Shown here: positions 42,870-49,998 of the stretch, in pieces | Layout of the letters: the number at the start of each line of letters is the position of its first letter | How positions within the stretch are numbered: the first letter of the stretch is position 1 | Source of the DNA: Paracoccaceae bacterium | GTDB taxonomy: Bacteria > Pseudomonadota > Alphaproteobacteria > Rhodobacterales > Rhodobacteraceae | Assembly: GCA_018223125.1 (NCBI GenBank) | Contig: JAAEZA010000023.1 | Coordinates: 1-59,154 of the forward strand | Reading direction: 5' to 3' | Length of the DNA: 59,154 bases | The notes under the pieces: model-generated | What the model saw: only the letters and a program-made list of their open reading frames with translations | Told to the model about the DNA's origin: nothing | Database searches by the model: none | Made by a program: the position numbers and the translations under genes

Positions 42870-44531
42870 TTATTGTGTCAGTTTCAGTTTCTGGATGGAT
42901 GCCGCGATAGACGCGAACGCGGTGGTAATGTCAGTCCCGGCTGCCGGATAGAAATGGCTCTCGGTGCTGGCGCAATCCTTAAGTTTCCGGGACGTGGTTT
43001 CGTTTGTTTCGTAACCGATCGTGTAGACAACAATTCCCGAGTTTTCAGCAGCGGTACAGGCAGAGGACATAACTGTGTCGGCTTCAGCCATATTCCGGCT
43101 CGATACATTCACCAGATCGTTCAAAGCGTTTTTACTGGTGATTCTGTCGTAGTAGTCAGCCGGCATTTTACCCCAGGCTTCGTCCCACGGCAGTTGCCGG
43201 TAGGAAACAGTGCCAAGCGCGGTTTTGATCAGGTTGAACGTCGTGGTCGAAATCCAGGAGTTATCCGAAATATCAAACAGGCTGCCGGTGGACGGCTTGC
43301 GCAGGTAGAAGTTTGTCACCTCTACCGGATCGCCATAATAGCAGGTGATCCCGTATTGACCGCAGTATCGTTCATAGGCGGCACCAGTGTAGGTCCGGCC
43401 ATAGTACGTCAGATGTGTAAAGGCACCCGGCTCTTCTTCTACAACTTCCCAGAGATCGGACAGTCCGGTGCGATATTCATCCTTGAAGCGGAATTCATAC
43501 GTATTGGCACCATCGCCCATCAGAATGATCACCTTCAGGGTTTCATGATCGGTGTAATCCGCCGGAATTCCGGCCAGACCCGGATTGATTTCACCGTCAG
43601 CGATCAGGCCATCGGCAATAGACCGGAAGGAAGGATCAAGCAGGGCAAGACCCCATTTCATACCCAGATGTGCCGCAGTCCAGCCGCTGGTGCCAAGGCT
43701 GTCAATCTTTGTGTGCAGATTGGATTCGCTGCTTTCATAAGGCATGATTTCATATTTCGACTCCCCCATGCAGGTTTCATAACTGCTGTTGAAATCCTGA
43801 AAGTTGCCGTACAAAGCGGTAAACACACCCTGTTTCATGCTGGAGGCCGGATTGATCGCCACTTCGCTGAAACTGGCATCGGAGAAATCCAGACAGTTTG
43901 ACAAAGTATGCGTCACCGCAACATTCAGGCGGCTGAAGATTGAATCCGGCGGGGTAACATTGTGGTTGAATGGCACAACCGAAATCGAAACGGTGTCAGG
44001 GTCCACACCGGTCAGCATCGTGGTTACAAATTCTTTCGCAGCCGTCTTGAGGTTGGTCAGTTTGCTGCCCGCCATCGAACCGGACACGTCCAGCACCAGA
44101 GAAATTTCGAGGTTCGGAATGCGTTCCGACGCGGCGCTTTTGGCAGTGATCGGCATTTCGTCAATGCCCGCCATTGAAAGGAACCATGTGTCGAGGTTTG
44201 CCGTAGCCGTTGCAGATACAGTCCTTGCGTTGGTGGCAACGATCGATTCCACATTCACTGTAAAGGCATCAATCGTAACGACTTTGGACATGTAGTCTTG
44301 CACGACCGTATCGGGATCCTGCGTCTGCTTCAGCGAAGCCGCTGCAAGAACCGCACGGTCCAGATTGTACTGGATCGACGAACGCAGGTTTTCGTGACGG
44401 GCAAGATCGACCGCTGTCCCCCCTACGAGGAACATTGCAGAAAAGACAACGAGAACGAAGACGATGACGGAACCCGTTTCATCGTTTTTATAACCGCAAC
44501 CAACCAATTTCTTTTTCAATGACGCCAACAT
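42870..44531 (-). CDS. TadG-like protein with von Willebrand factor A domain
   Basis: 553 residues. The N terminus has the pseudopilin-like membrane helix (NDETGSVIVFVLVVFSAMFL, then VGGTAVDLARHE) of TadG proteins. From about residue 145 it carries a vWA domain with the MIDAS motif LVLDVSGSMAGSK and the later VIILMGDGANTYE. Several cysteines suggest disulfides in the extracytoplasmic part. Together with the two TadE-like genes downstream it forms the minor-pseudopilin set of a Tad system. It begins the operon; AGGGGTG precedes the ATG at 44531. Confidence 0.87.
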   Translation of the reverse strand: MLASLKKKLVGCGYKNDETGSVIVFVLVVFSAMFLVGGTAVDLARHENLRSSIQYNLDRAVLAAASLKQTQDPDTVVQDYMSKVVTIDAFTVNVESIVATNARTVSATATANLDTWFLSMAGIDEMPITAKSAASERIPNLEISLVLDVSGSMAGSKLTNLKTAAKEFVTTMLTGVDPDTVSISVVPFNHNVTPPDSIFSRLNVAVTHTLSNCLDFSDASFSEVAINPASSMKQGVFTALYGNFQDFNSSYETCMGESKYEIMPYESSESNLHTKIDSLGTSGWTAAHLGMKWGLALLDPSFRSIADGLIADGEINPGLAGIPADYTDHETLKVIILMGDGANTYEFRFKDEYRTGLSDLWEVVEEEPGAFTHLTYYGRTYTGAAYERYCGQYGITCYYGDPVEVTNFYLRKPSTGSLFDISDNSWISTTTFNLIKTALGTVSYRQLPWDEAWGKMPADYYDRITSKNALNDLVNVSSRNMAEADTVMSSACTAAENSGIVVYTIGYETNETTSRKLKDCASTESHFYPAAGTDITTAFASIAASIQKLKLTQ

Positions 44532-44986
44532 GTGACACCCCTTTCTCTGATACGCGCTCAGAACGGGCCAAGAGAATCACCCCGAGCCCTGAAAACCAAT
44601 TAAGCGTGATCAATATGCCTGAGATGCAGGGCAAAATTACGGCGGATAAACGCCGTTTCAGAAACAATGGATACAGGAACGCAAACAATTCTTCCCTTAA
44701 AACAAAGACTGTTTTTCCCGTTAGACAGGTTGCAATGCTCGGATTCTATTACCTAAATTAAAAAATCGGAATTTTTCCAAATAACACTACCTGAGAAAGA
44801 ATAGGGCAAACTTGTCAGTATTTTTGGAAACATTAGGCAGGGCCCGCGCCACATTCTGGTCGTATTTCAAATCGCTACGGGATCGCAGATTTCAGGGTGA
44901 TTCCGGCCATAAAGACAACAGAATCTTCCCGAAATAACCGCATGAGACTTGCCTCCGTCGGCCAATTATGGCTTCAAGCCAACAGC
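44532..44986. other. Intergenic region before tRNA-Arg
   Basis: This 455-bp AT-rich stretch separates the tad-like operon from the tRNA gene and should hold promoters for both. Open frames here are short and lack ribosome sites. I see no RNA gene, repeat or operator I can name. Confidence 0.5.
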
Positions 44987-45063
44987 GGCCCCGTGGCTCA
45001 ACTGGATAGAGCAGCCCCCTCCTAAGGGGCAGGTTGCAGGTTCGAATCCTGCCGGGGTCGCCA
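44987..45063 (+). tRNA. tRNA-Arg (anticodon CCT)
   Basis: A complete 77-base tRNA including an encoded CCA. The acceptor stem GGCCCCG pairs with CGGGGTC (one G-U), the D stem is GCTC/GAGC, the anticodon stem GCCCC/GGGGC holds the loop CTCCTAA with anticodon CCT, and the T arm is GCAGG-TTCGAAT-CCTGC. It reads the rare AGG codon. Its 3' 47 bases are duplicated at 59106-59152, so the gene is the integration site of a mobile element, whose left end supplies the present 3' part. Confidence 0.96.
45017..45063 (+). repeat. attL: 47-bp core repeat
   Basis: Begins CCCTCCTAAGG in the anticodon loop and ends with the CCA of tRNA-Arg. It is identical to 59106-59152. The left copy completes the functional tRNA gene. 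Confidence 0.95.
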
Positions 45064-45139
45064 AAACTGCCTGAAAAATATAGCTTATTTACAGGACGTT
45101 GTGCGGAAGCGTGCAAAAAGTCCCGTGAGCTTTCAGCCC

Positions 45140-45164
45140 GAAATCGGCTGAAACGGCCGATTTC
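45140..45164. other. 9-bp perfect inverted repeat, possible oriT or regulatory hairpin
   Basis: GAAATCGGC (45140-45148) and GCCGATTTC (45156-45164) flank a 7-base loop, about 55 bp upstream of the first gene of the rep-mobC-mobA operon. Inverted repeats beside mob genes often belong to oriT, but no known nick-site consensus is recognisable. It could equally be a transcriptional hairpin. Confidence 0.5.
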
Positions 45165-45166
45165 TC

Positions 45167-45185
45167 GTACAAAACCTGTACAAAA
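45167..45185. repeat. Left-end GTACAAAA pair, candidate integrase arm sites
   Basis: GTACAAAA occurs at 45167-45174 and 45178-45185, an 11-bp spacing. Similar GTACAAAC/GTACAGG copies with the same 11-bp spacing lie near the right end (59027, 59038) plus one at 59053. This is the pattern of arm-type sites for lambda-like integrases. Confidence 0.55.
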
Positions 45186-45218
45186 TTCGCACGTTTGTGC
45201 GTATTTCGAGGGTCAATC

Positions 45219-46076
45219 ATGAGCCGCCATAGCTTTGATCCCGAAATCGCTGGACGTGTGGGTCTCAATGCAGCGGTGATTTTTCAGAACATCACCTTCT
45301 GGATCGAGAAGAACCAAGCCAACCGTCGTAACCTTCGCGACGGGCGGTATTGGACCTACAATTCCATCTCGGCCTTTGGCGAGTTGTTCCCCTATCTGAG
45401 CGAAAAGCAGATCCGAACAGCGCTCGAAAAGCTGGTCAGCGCAGAGCTGATCATCAAGGGCAATTTCAGCGATGATCGCTATGACCGGACCTGTTGGTAT
45501 GCCTTGGGCAACTCCATTTGCCCAAATGGGCAAATCGATCCGACCGAAAGGGAAAATGATGCATTTGCCCCTGCGGGCAAGCCATCTGCCCCAGAGGGCA
45601 AATCCTATAAGAACAGATATAAACCATATCAAAAACCAAATCCTTCGCACGCGAAGGCGGCGGTGGAGGATGAGATTTCAGAAAAGATTTTGTCCGCCTA
45701 TCCGGAGGATCGCATTCGCGGCAAGGCGGTTTGTATCTCGCAAATCCGCCAAGCGCTGGCCGACGGAGTGGATGCCAAAGACCTTGAGGAAGCCGTGCGG
45801 GCCTATGCATCCGAAAGTGAAGGCTTCACCCGCTCCAAGGTGTGCTTCTCCGACAATTGGTTCACCTCTGGTCGTTGGCTGAAATACCTTCACGACGTTG
45901 AGGAGGCACGAGAAGCAGGCAAAGCCAAAGAGGCCGAATTGCTGAAAGGTTTGGCCGACTGGGTCACGGACAAGCACCCCCTTTGCCGCCACATAACACC
46001 CGGCCAAGTGACCGCGTTGCTGGCCGCAAACCTGGTCAGCCCTGCTGAAATCGAAGCGGCGGGGCTCAGAGCATGA
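45219..46076 (+). CDS. Replication-protein-like winged-helix protein
   Basis: 285 residues from ATG 45219. The N-terminal part (FQNITFWIEKNQANRRNLRD, YWTYNSISAFGELFPYLSEK, IRTALEKLVSAELIIKGNF) is a winged-helix domain like those in phage and plasmid replication proteins. A linker rich in Pro/Lys/Gly follows, and the C-terminal half is helical. A role in replication of the excised circle is likely but not shown. It leads the operon; its stop overlaps the mobC start (ATGA). It could instead be a regulator of the mob genes. Confidence 0.65.
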   Translation: MSRHSFDPEIAGRVGLNAAVIFQNITFWIEKNQANRRNLRDGRYWTYNSISAFGELFPYLSEKQIRTALEKLVSAELIIKGNFSDDRYDRTCWYALGNSICPNGQIDPTERENDAFAPAGKPSAPEGKSYKNRYKPYQKPNPSHAKAAVEDEISEKILSAYPEDRIRGKAVCISQIRQALADGVDAKDLEEAVRAYASESEGFTRSKVCFSDNWFTSGRWLKYLHDVEEAREAGKAKEAELLKGLADWVTDKHPLCRHITPGQVTALLAANLVSPAEIEAAGLRA

Positions 46077-46543
46077 GTGCGACAGCCCCCCACAAAGAGC
46101 AGAGAGCAAGGTTACCCACCGATTACATCGGCGGGACTTGTGAGGGGCGGCAAGCCTCCCCTTCAAACCCCAACCAGACGCGCGCAAGCGGCGTCAAAGA
46201 GGGCCTTTCCGAGAGTGTGATCTTTCGATGCACACCGTCGGAAAAGGCTGCGCTTGTGGCCAAGGCACACGCCGCTGGCCTGCCCAACGCCACGTTGATG
46301 CGCGAGGCCTTGGGGCTGACCGAGGCACGTCGGCGCAAGCCCGTCCCGCGTGTTGATCCGAAGCTGACCTTTGCGATTGCCCGTGTCGGCGGTAACCTCA
46401 ATCAGCTGTCACGCTGGATCAACGGCGCGGTCAAATCCGGCCGTGCGAGCCAGATCGATGCGCTCAAGGTCGCTGCTCAGCTGGTGATCATCGAACGGCA
46501 GATGGCGCAGATCGTGGCGGTACACACAGGCGGTGGCGAATGA
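46073..46543 (+). CDS. mobC: Mobilization accessory protein MobC/MbeC-like
   Basis: 156 residues. After a charged N terminus it shows a ribbon-helix-helix-like segment (VIFRCTPSEKAALVAKAHAAG) and the hallmark of MobC proteins, FAIARVGGNLNQLSRWINGAV. MobC proteins bind oriT and help the relaxase open the strands. Its stop overlaps the relaxase start (ATGA). Confidence 0.88.
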   Translation: MSATAPHKEQRARLPTDYIGGTCEGRQASPSNPNQTRASGVKEGLSESVIFRCTPSEKAALVAKAHAAGLPNATLMREALGLTEARRRKPVPRVDPKLTFAIARVGGNLNQLSRWINGAVKSGRASQIDALKVAAQLVIIERQMAQIVAVHTGGGE

Positions 46544-48096
46544 TCATCTCGTTATTTTCCACCGGCGCAGGCGGCGGTGCTGCACCCGTCGACTACCTGA
46601 TCGCGCGCGAAGTTCTGGCCTATGATGAGAACCGCAATCTGATCCGCGATGACAACGGTCAGCCGCAGACCAAGATCCGCGACCCGCTGCCAGAGGTGCT
46701 GCATGGCAATCCAGACCAGACCCGTGACCTGATCGATGCGAGCCCCAACAAATGGAGCTACACGGCAGGCGTGATCAGCTTTGCCGAGAGCGACGATCCC
46801 AGTCCCGCCGCCCAGCAAGAGGCCATTGAGCTATTTGAGGCTCTGGCCTTTGCCGGGCTGGACAGGGATCAATACGACTGCCTTTGGGTGCGCCACTCGC
46901 ATGAGGGCAACGTCGAGCTGCACTTCTGCACGCCACGCCTTGAGCTCAGCACCGGCAAGGCGCTGAACATCGCACCGCCAAGGCATGAGAACGCCTTTGC
47001 GAGCCTGCGCGATCTGTTGAACCAAACGCACGGTTGGGCAGACCCTTTGGACCCAGAACGCGCCCGTGAAGTGAGGGCAACGATTGAAGCGCAGACGCGC
47101 GCGCAAGGTCGCGAAGCGCTGCACGATTGGATCCTCGATCAGATCAGCGTCGGCAGCATCACCGACCGCGCCAGCATGATCGACGTTTTGGCCGATGCGG
47201 GCTTCGAGATCCCCCGAGCCAGCAAAAATTACATCACCGCCCAAGACCCGGACACCGGCGAGCGCTGGCGTTTGAAAGGAGAGATTTTCCATGACGACTG
47301 GCAAGCCGAACCGCCTCGCCGAGAAATTGAACGCGGACTTGGAGGCGATCCGCAGCGACCACGCCGCCTTGATGGCATCTCAGCTGGAGAGCTTCAGGAG
47401 CGATTTCAGCAGCATTGCGACCAGCGCGCTGCATACAATCGAGACCGATATCAGGTTCTTTCTCAGCGACAGCAAGAGCGAGTTGGAGAGGCGGAGCGAG
47501 ACGATCCGCCGCTGGCTGACGATCTCTCCTTGGATGATCGTGGCGATGGTCTCATCCTGGATCGTGACGGTGCTGATCGCGAGTTGGGTTTGGACAGGTT
47601 TGATCACGCGTTCGGAGATGGCGAGTCTGGGCCTGACACGGATCGAACAGTCCGGGCAGACATGGGTGACGCTGGACCCCGACCGGACCGAATTGAAGAC
47701 CTGCACCATGGCCGGGACGCCGGTCATCTGTATCGAGATCAAGGAGCCTTAGATGACACATATCCTGACAGCATTGGAACGCGAATTGCTCGCATCCGTC
47801 GAGCGGTTGGTGACGGCCTGCGAGAGCTCAGCCAAGGAATTGCACGCCTTGGAGAAACGCTCGACCGGCAGGATCGAAAGCAAGGTGAATGGCTTGGCGC
47901 ATTGCGTGGCGCTATTGATGAAATCACATCTCACGTCCGTCACCACATTGGCCGACTTGCTGCGCGAGGAGCAGAATTACGAGACGCTTCAGGCGAGATT
48001 GGAGACCAGTTGGAAGTTAGCGAAAGACGCCGAGAGGCGGCTGAACGAGAGTTAGCTGAGCGGGAGGTCGAAATGGACCAAGGTATGACGCACTAG
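46540..48096 (+). CDS. mobA: Relaxase MobA/MbeA-like (MOB-HEN type)
   Basis: 518 residues. Nicks oriT to start conjugal transfer. The N-terminal relaxase domain (about 1-230) has the opening MIISLFSTGAGGGAAPVDYL with a Tyr at residue 19, and the metal-site-like WVRHSHEGNVELHFCTPRLE (residues about 116-135), which follows the H-E-N style of ColE1-type MOBP relaxases rather than the HxH triad. The C-terminal half is Asp/Arg/Glu-rich and coiled-coil-like. That unusual composition is explained by two other genes that overlap it in another frame. It overlaps mobC by four bases. Confidence 0.88.
   Translation: MIISLFSTGAGGGAAPVDYLIAREVLAYDENRNLIRDDNGQPQTKIRDPLPEVLHGNPDQTRDLIDASPNKWSYTAGVISFAESDDPSPAAQQEAIELFEALAFAGLDRDQYDCLWVRHSHEGNVELHFCTPRLELSTGKALNIAPPRHENAFASLRDLLNQTHGWADPLDPERAREVRATIEAQTRAQGREALHDWILDQISVGSITDRASMIDVLADAGFEIPRASKNYITAQDPDTGERWRLKGEIFHDDWQAEPPRREIERGLGGDPQRPRRLDGISAGELQERFQQHCDQRAAYNRDRYQVLSQRQQERVGEAERDDPPLADDLSLDDRGDGLILDRDGADRELGLDRFDHAFGDGESGPDTDRTVRADMGDAGPRPDRIEDLHHGRDAGHLYRDQGALDDTYPDSIGTRIARIRRAVGDGLRELSQGIARLGETLDRQDRKQGEWLGALRGAIDEITSHVRHHIGRLAARGAELRDASGEIGDQLEVSERRREAAERELAEREVEMDQGMTH
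47291..47752 (+). CDS. mobB: MbeB/MobB-like membrane protein nested inside the relaxase gene
   Basis: 153 residues in the +1 frame relative to mobA and wholly inside it. A strong Shine-Dalgarno (AAAGGAGAG) lies just upstream of ATG 47291. The N-terminal half is helical/coiled coil (MTTGKPNRLAEKLNADLEAI), and one membrane helix follows at about 78-105 (WMIVAMVSSWIVTVLIASWV). ColE1 encodes MbeB and MbeD nested in mbeA in the same way. MbeB proteins help anchor the relaxosome. Confidence 0.8.
   Translation: MTTGKPNRLAEKLNADLEAIRSDHAALMASQLESFRSDFSSIATSALHTIETDIRFFLSDSKSELERRSETIRRWLTISPWMIVAMVSSWIVTVLIASWVWTGLITRSEMASLGLTRIEQSGQTWVTLDPDRTELKTCTMAGTPVICIEIKEP
47753..48055 (+). CDS. mobD: MbeD/MobD-like coiled-coil protein nested inside the relaxase gene
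   Basis: 100 residues starting directly after the mobB stop (TAG-ATG) in the same frame, with AAGGAG before it. The sequence (MTHILTALERELLASVERLV...) is a long amphipathic helix like ColE1 MbeD, a DNA-entry exclusion/mobilization factor. It lies entirely inside mobA, whose last 41 bases run beyond it. Function is by analogy of position and architecture. Confidence 0.72.
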   Translation: MTHILTALERELLASVERLVTACESSAKELHALEKRSTGRIESKVNGLAHCVALLMKSHLTSVTTLADLLREEQNYETLQARLETSWKLAKDAERRLNES

Positions 48097-48189
48097 AGTG
48101 CCTACACGCTTTAATTAAATCTAAAGCTTTATCCTGTAGTTGACCCGGCGAACAGGACCTGGTAACGCTTGGATCAAAAGGAGAACATT

Positions 48190-49455
48190 ATGCTTGACCG
48201 GATGTTGGATAGTGGAGCCTGGGTTCAGGCAAAGCGCGAAGGTTTAGGGCTGACACAAAAGGCTTTTGCGGAACTCCTAGGGATGCCCGAAACTGGCGAA
48301 CGTACTGTGCGTGGTTGGGAGCTGGGAGAACACTTCCCAACACCGGCAAAGAGGGCGCAGATCGAGAATTTGCCAGATACGGCGCTCTTGCGTAGCCCTT
48401 ACGCAAGCAATCCCGAACTGGCAGAGTTTTCTTTCATCGATTTGTTCGCAGGCATTGGCGGGATCCGCTATCCCTTTCAAAAGATTGGCGGACACTGCGT
48501 TTTCACATCCGAGTGGGACAAGTTCTCCAAGAAAACATATGCCGCCAATTTTGGCGAAGTGCCCCATGGCGATATCACGAAAATTGCAGCTCATGATATC
48601 CCCAAACATGATGTCCTGTTGGCAGGCTTTCCTTGCCAAGCGTTTTCACAGGCCGGGTTGAAGCAGGGTTTCAACGATACACGGGGGACAATGTTCTTCG
48701 AGATCCAGCGGATCCTTGCCCATCATCGACCAAAGGCGTTTCTGCTGGAAAATGTGAAGCAGCTTAAAGGGCACGACAAAGGGCGAACGCTAGAAACCAT
48801 TCTGGCAATCCTCGAGGGGCGCAAGGTTCCAGATATTCCGGTTTCTGTTCCAATGTCCGAGGAGGCTCGGGCATCTCTTGGTGCCAAGTTGAATTATCGG
48901 GTCGGGTTCCGCGTTCTAAAAGCAGCGAATTTTGGTGTCCCGCAGAATCGGGAGCGTGTTTATATCATCGGGTTTGACCGTGATCAGGTCCGCGCCGCTG
49001 ACGATGCTGATATCTGTTCAATGATCCTTGATCGCTTGAGCGAAAGAAAAGCAACAACACGTGTTGGCGATATTCTCGAAGACAACGCTCGGGTCGATCC
49101 AAAGTATACGATCTCGGACAAGTTGTTGGCGGGGCATGTAAGGCGGCTTGCAGGCCACAAACAGAAGGGCAACGGCTTTGGTTTCAGCGTGTTTACGCCT
49201 GACAGCCCGTACACAAACACAATAAGTGCGCGCTATTACAAGGATGGTAGCGAAATACTCATTGACCAGAGCGACATAGGTGAGAATCCACGTAAACTCA
49301 CCCCTAAGGAATGCGCGCGTCTTCAAGGCTTCCCGGACGAGTTCAACGTCGATGCGGTTTCCGATTGCCAAAACTACCGGCAGTTCGGAAATTCGGTCTC
49401 TGTACCCGTGATCGAGGCTATCGCAGCCGAGATGAAACCCTACATATCAGGCTAG
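48190..49455 (+). CDS. C5-cytosine DNA methyltransferase with N-terminal helix-turn-helix
   Basis: 421 residues. ATG 48190 has AAAGGAGAAC upstream. Motif I FIDLFAGIGG is at about 82-91, motif IV GFPCQAFS with the catalytic Cys149, motif VI LLENV at 185-189, motif VIII PQNRERVYIIG and motif X FGNSVSVPVIEAI follow. The first 65 residues form a predicted HTH (LTQKAFAELLGMPETGERTV), as in methylases that repress their own promoter. It protects the host against the downstream McrB/LlaJI nuclease and is followed three bases later by vsr. Confidence 0.93.
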   Translation: MLDRMLDSGAWVQAKREGLGLTQKAFAELLGMPETGERTVRGWELGEHFPTPAKRAQIENLPDTALLRSPYASNPELAEFSFIDLFAGIGGIRYPFQKIGGHCVFTSEWDKFSKKTYAANFGEVPHGDITKIAAHDIPKHDVLLAGFPCQAFSQAGLKQGFNDTRGTMFFEIQRILAHHRPKAFLLENVKQLKGHDKGRTLETILAILEGRKVPDIPVSVPMSEEARASLGAKLNYRVGFRVLKAANFGVPQNRERVYIIGFDRDQVRAADDADICSMILDRLSERKATTRVGDILEDNARVDPKYTISDKLLAGHVRRLAGHKQKGNGFGFSVFTPDSPYTNTISARYYKDGSEILIDQSDIGENPRKLTPKECARLQGFPDEFNVDAVSDCQNYRQFGNSVSVPVIEAIAAEMKPYISG

Positions 49456-49458
49456 TCC

Positions 49459-49932
49459 ATGGCGGACATCGTTCCCCCGGAAAAGCGCAGTTCCATGATG
49501 TCGGGTATTCGGGGGAAAGACACCAAGCCGGAGATCATCGTGCGTCGCCTGCTTCACCGGCTTGGCTACCGGTTCCGCCTTCATCGAAAAGACCTGCCAG
49601 GGCGTCCGGATATCGTGCTGCCAAAGTGGCGCACTGTGATCTTCGTGAACGGCTGCTATTGGCACGGCCATGAAGACTGTCATCTGTTCCGTCCGCCCAA
49701 AACTCGGACCGAATTCTGGAAAAACAAGATCGAAGGCAATCAGGTCCGTGACCGGCGCAACTACGCCGCGCTGGAGAATGCCGGATGGAAGGTCTTGGTC
49801 ATCTGATGGAAGGTCTTGGTCATCTGGGAGTGTGCGGTATCCAAAAAGTTGAGCCTAACCGACGAGCAGCTGGAAGTCGCTATTGCTGCTGCGTTGGCGT
49901 CATCAGAAAGCCTAATTGATATCAGGGGGTAA
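49459..49932 (+). pseudogene. vsr: Very-short-patch repair endonuclease Vsr, disrupted by a 21-bp tandem duplication
   Basis: The gene codes for Vsr, which nicks beside T:G mismatches arising by deamination of 5-methylcytosine. The intact portion shows the expected PEKRSSMMSGIRGKDTKPE, the PGRPDIVLPKWRTVIFVNGC active-site stretch (catalytic Asp) and WHGHEDC. At 49785-49826 a 21-bp unit is present twice in tandem. The junction makes the codon that should be Trp (IWEC in the family) into TGA at 49804-49806, so translation ends after 115 residues. The frame after the second copy continues in phase (WECAVSKKLSLTDEQLEVAI) to TAA at 49932. Removing one unit would restore a normal protein of about 150 residues. 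The truncated protein lacks the C-terminal strand and helix and may be inactive. Confidence 0.92.
49785..49826 (+). repeat. 21-bp tandem duplication inside vsr
   Basis: Copies at 49785-49805 and 49806-49826 are identical (ATGGAAGGTC...). The length is a multiple of three, yet the junction creates TGA. It looks like a slippage event of recent date, since the two units have not diverged. Confidence 0.97.
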
Positions 49933-49998
49933 TTGCCGGTTGGTGAAAGGCAGTTCCAAACTGTAAGTTGTTGATGATTCTTACTTTAAGGGTGTTCA

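Noticed and set aside
42261-43901. 546-residue plus-strand ORF opposite the tad-like genes
   Set aside because: The minus strand carries a vWA/TadG gene and pseudopilin genes with clear motifs; the plus-strand frame spans several of them and has no domain or ribosome site.
44519-44761. 80-residue plus-strand ORF before tRNA-Arg
   Set aside because: No ribosome site, no family resemblance, and it starts inside the opposite tadG-like gene.
45034-45222. 62-residue ORF starting inside tRNA-Arg
   Set aside because: In the integrated state it has no ribosome site and lies within the tRNA; it is only considered as part of the circle-specific frame.
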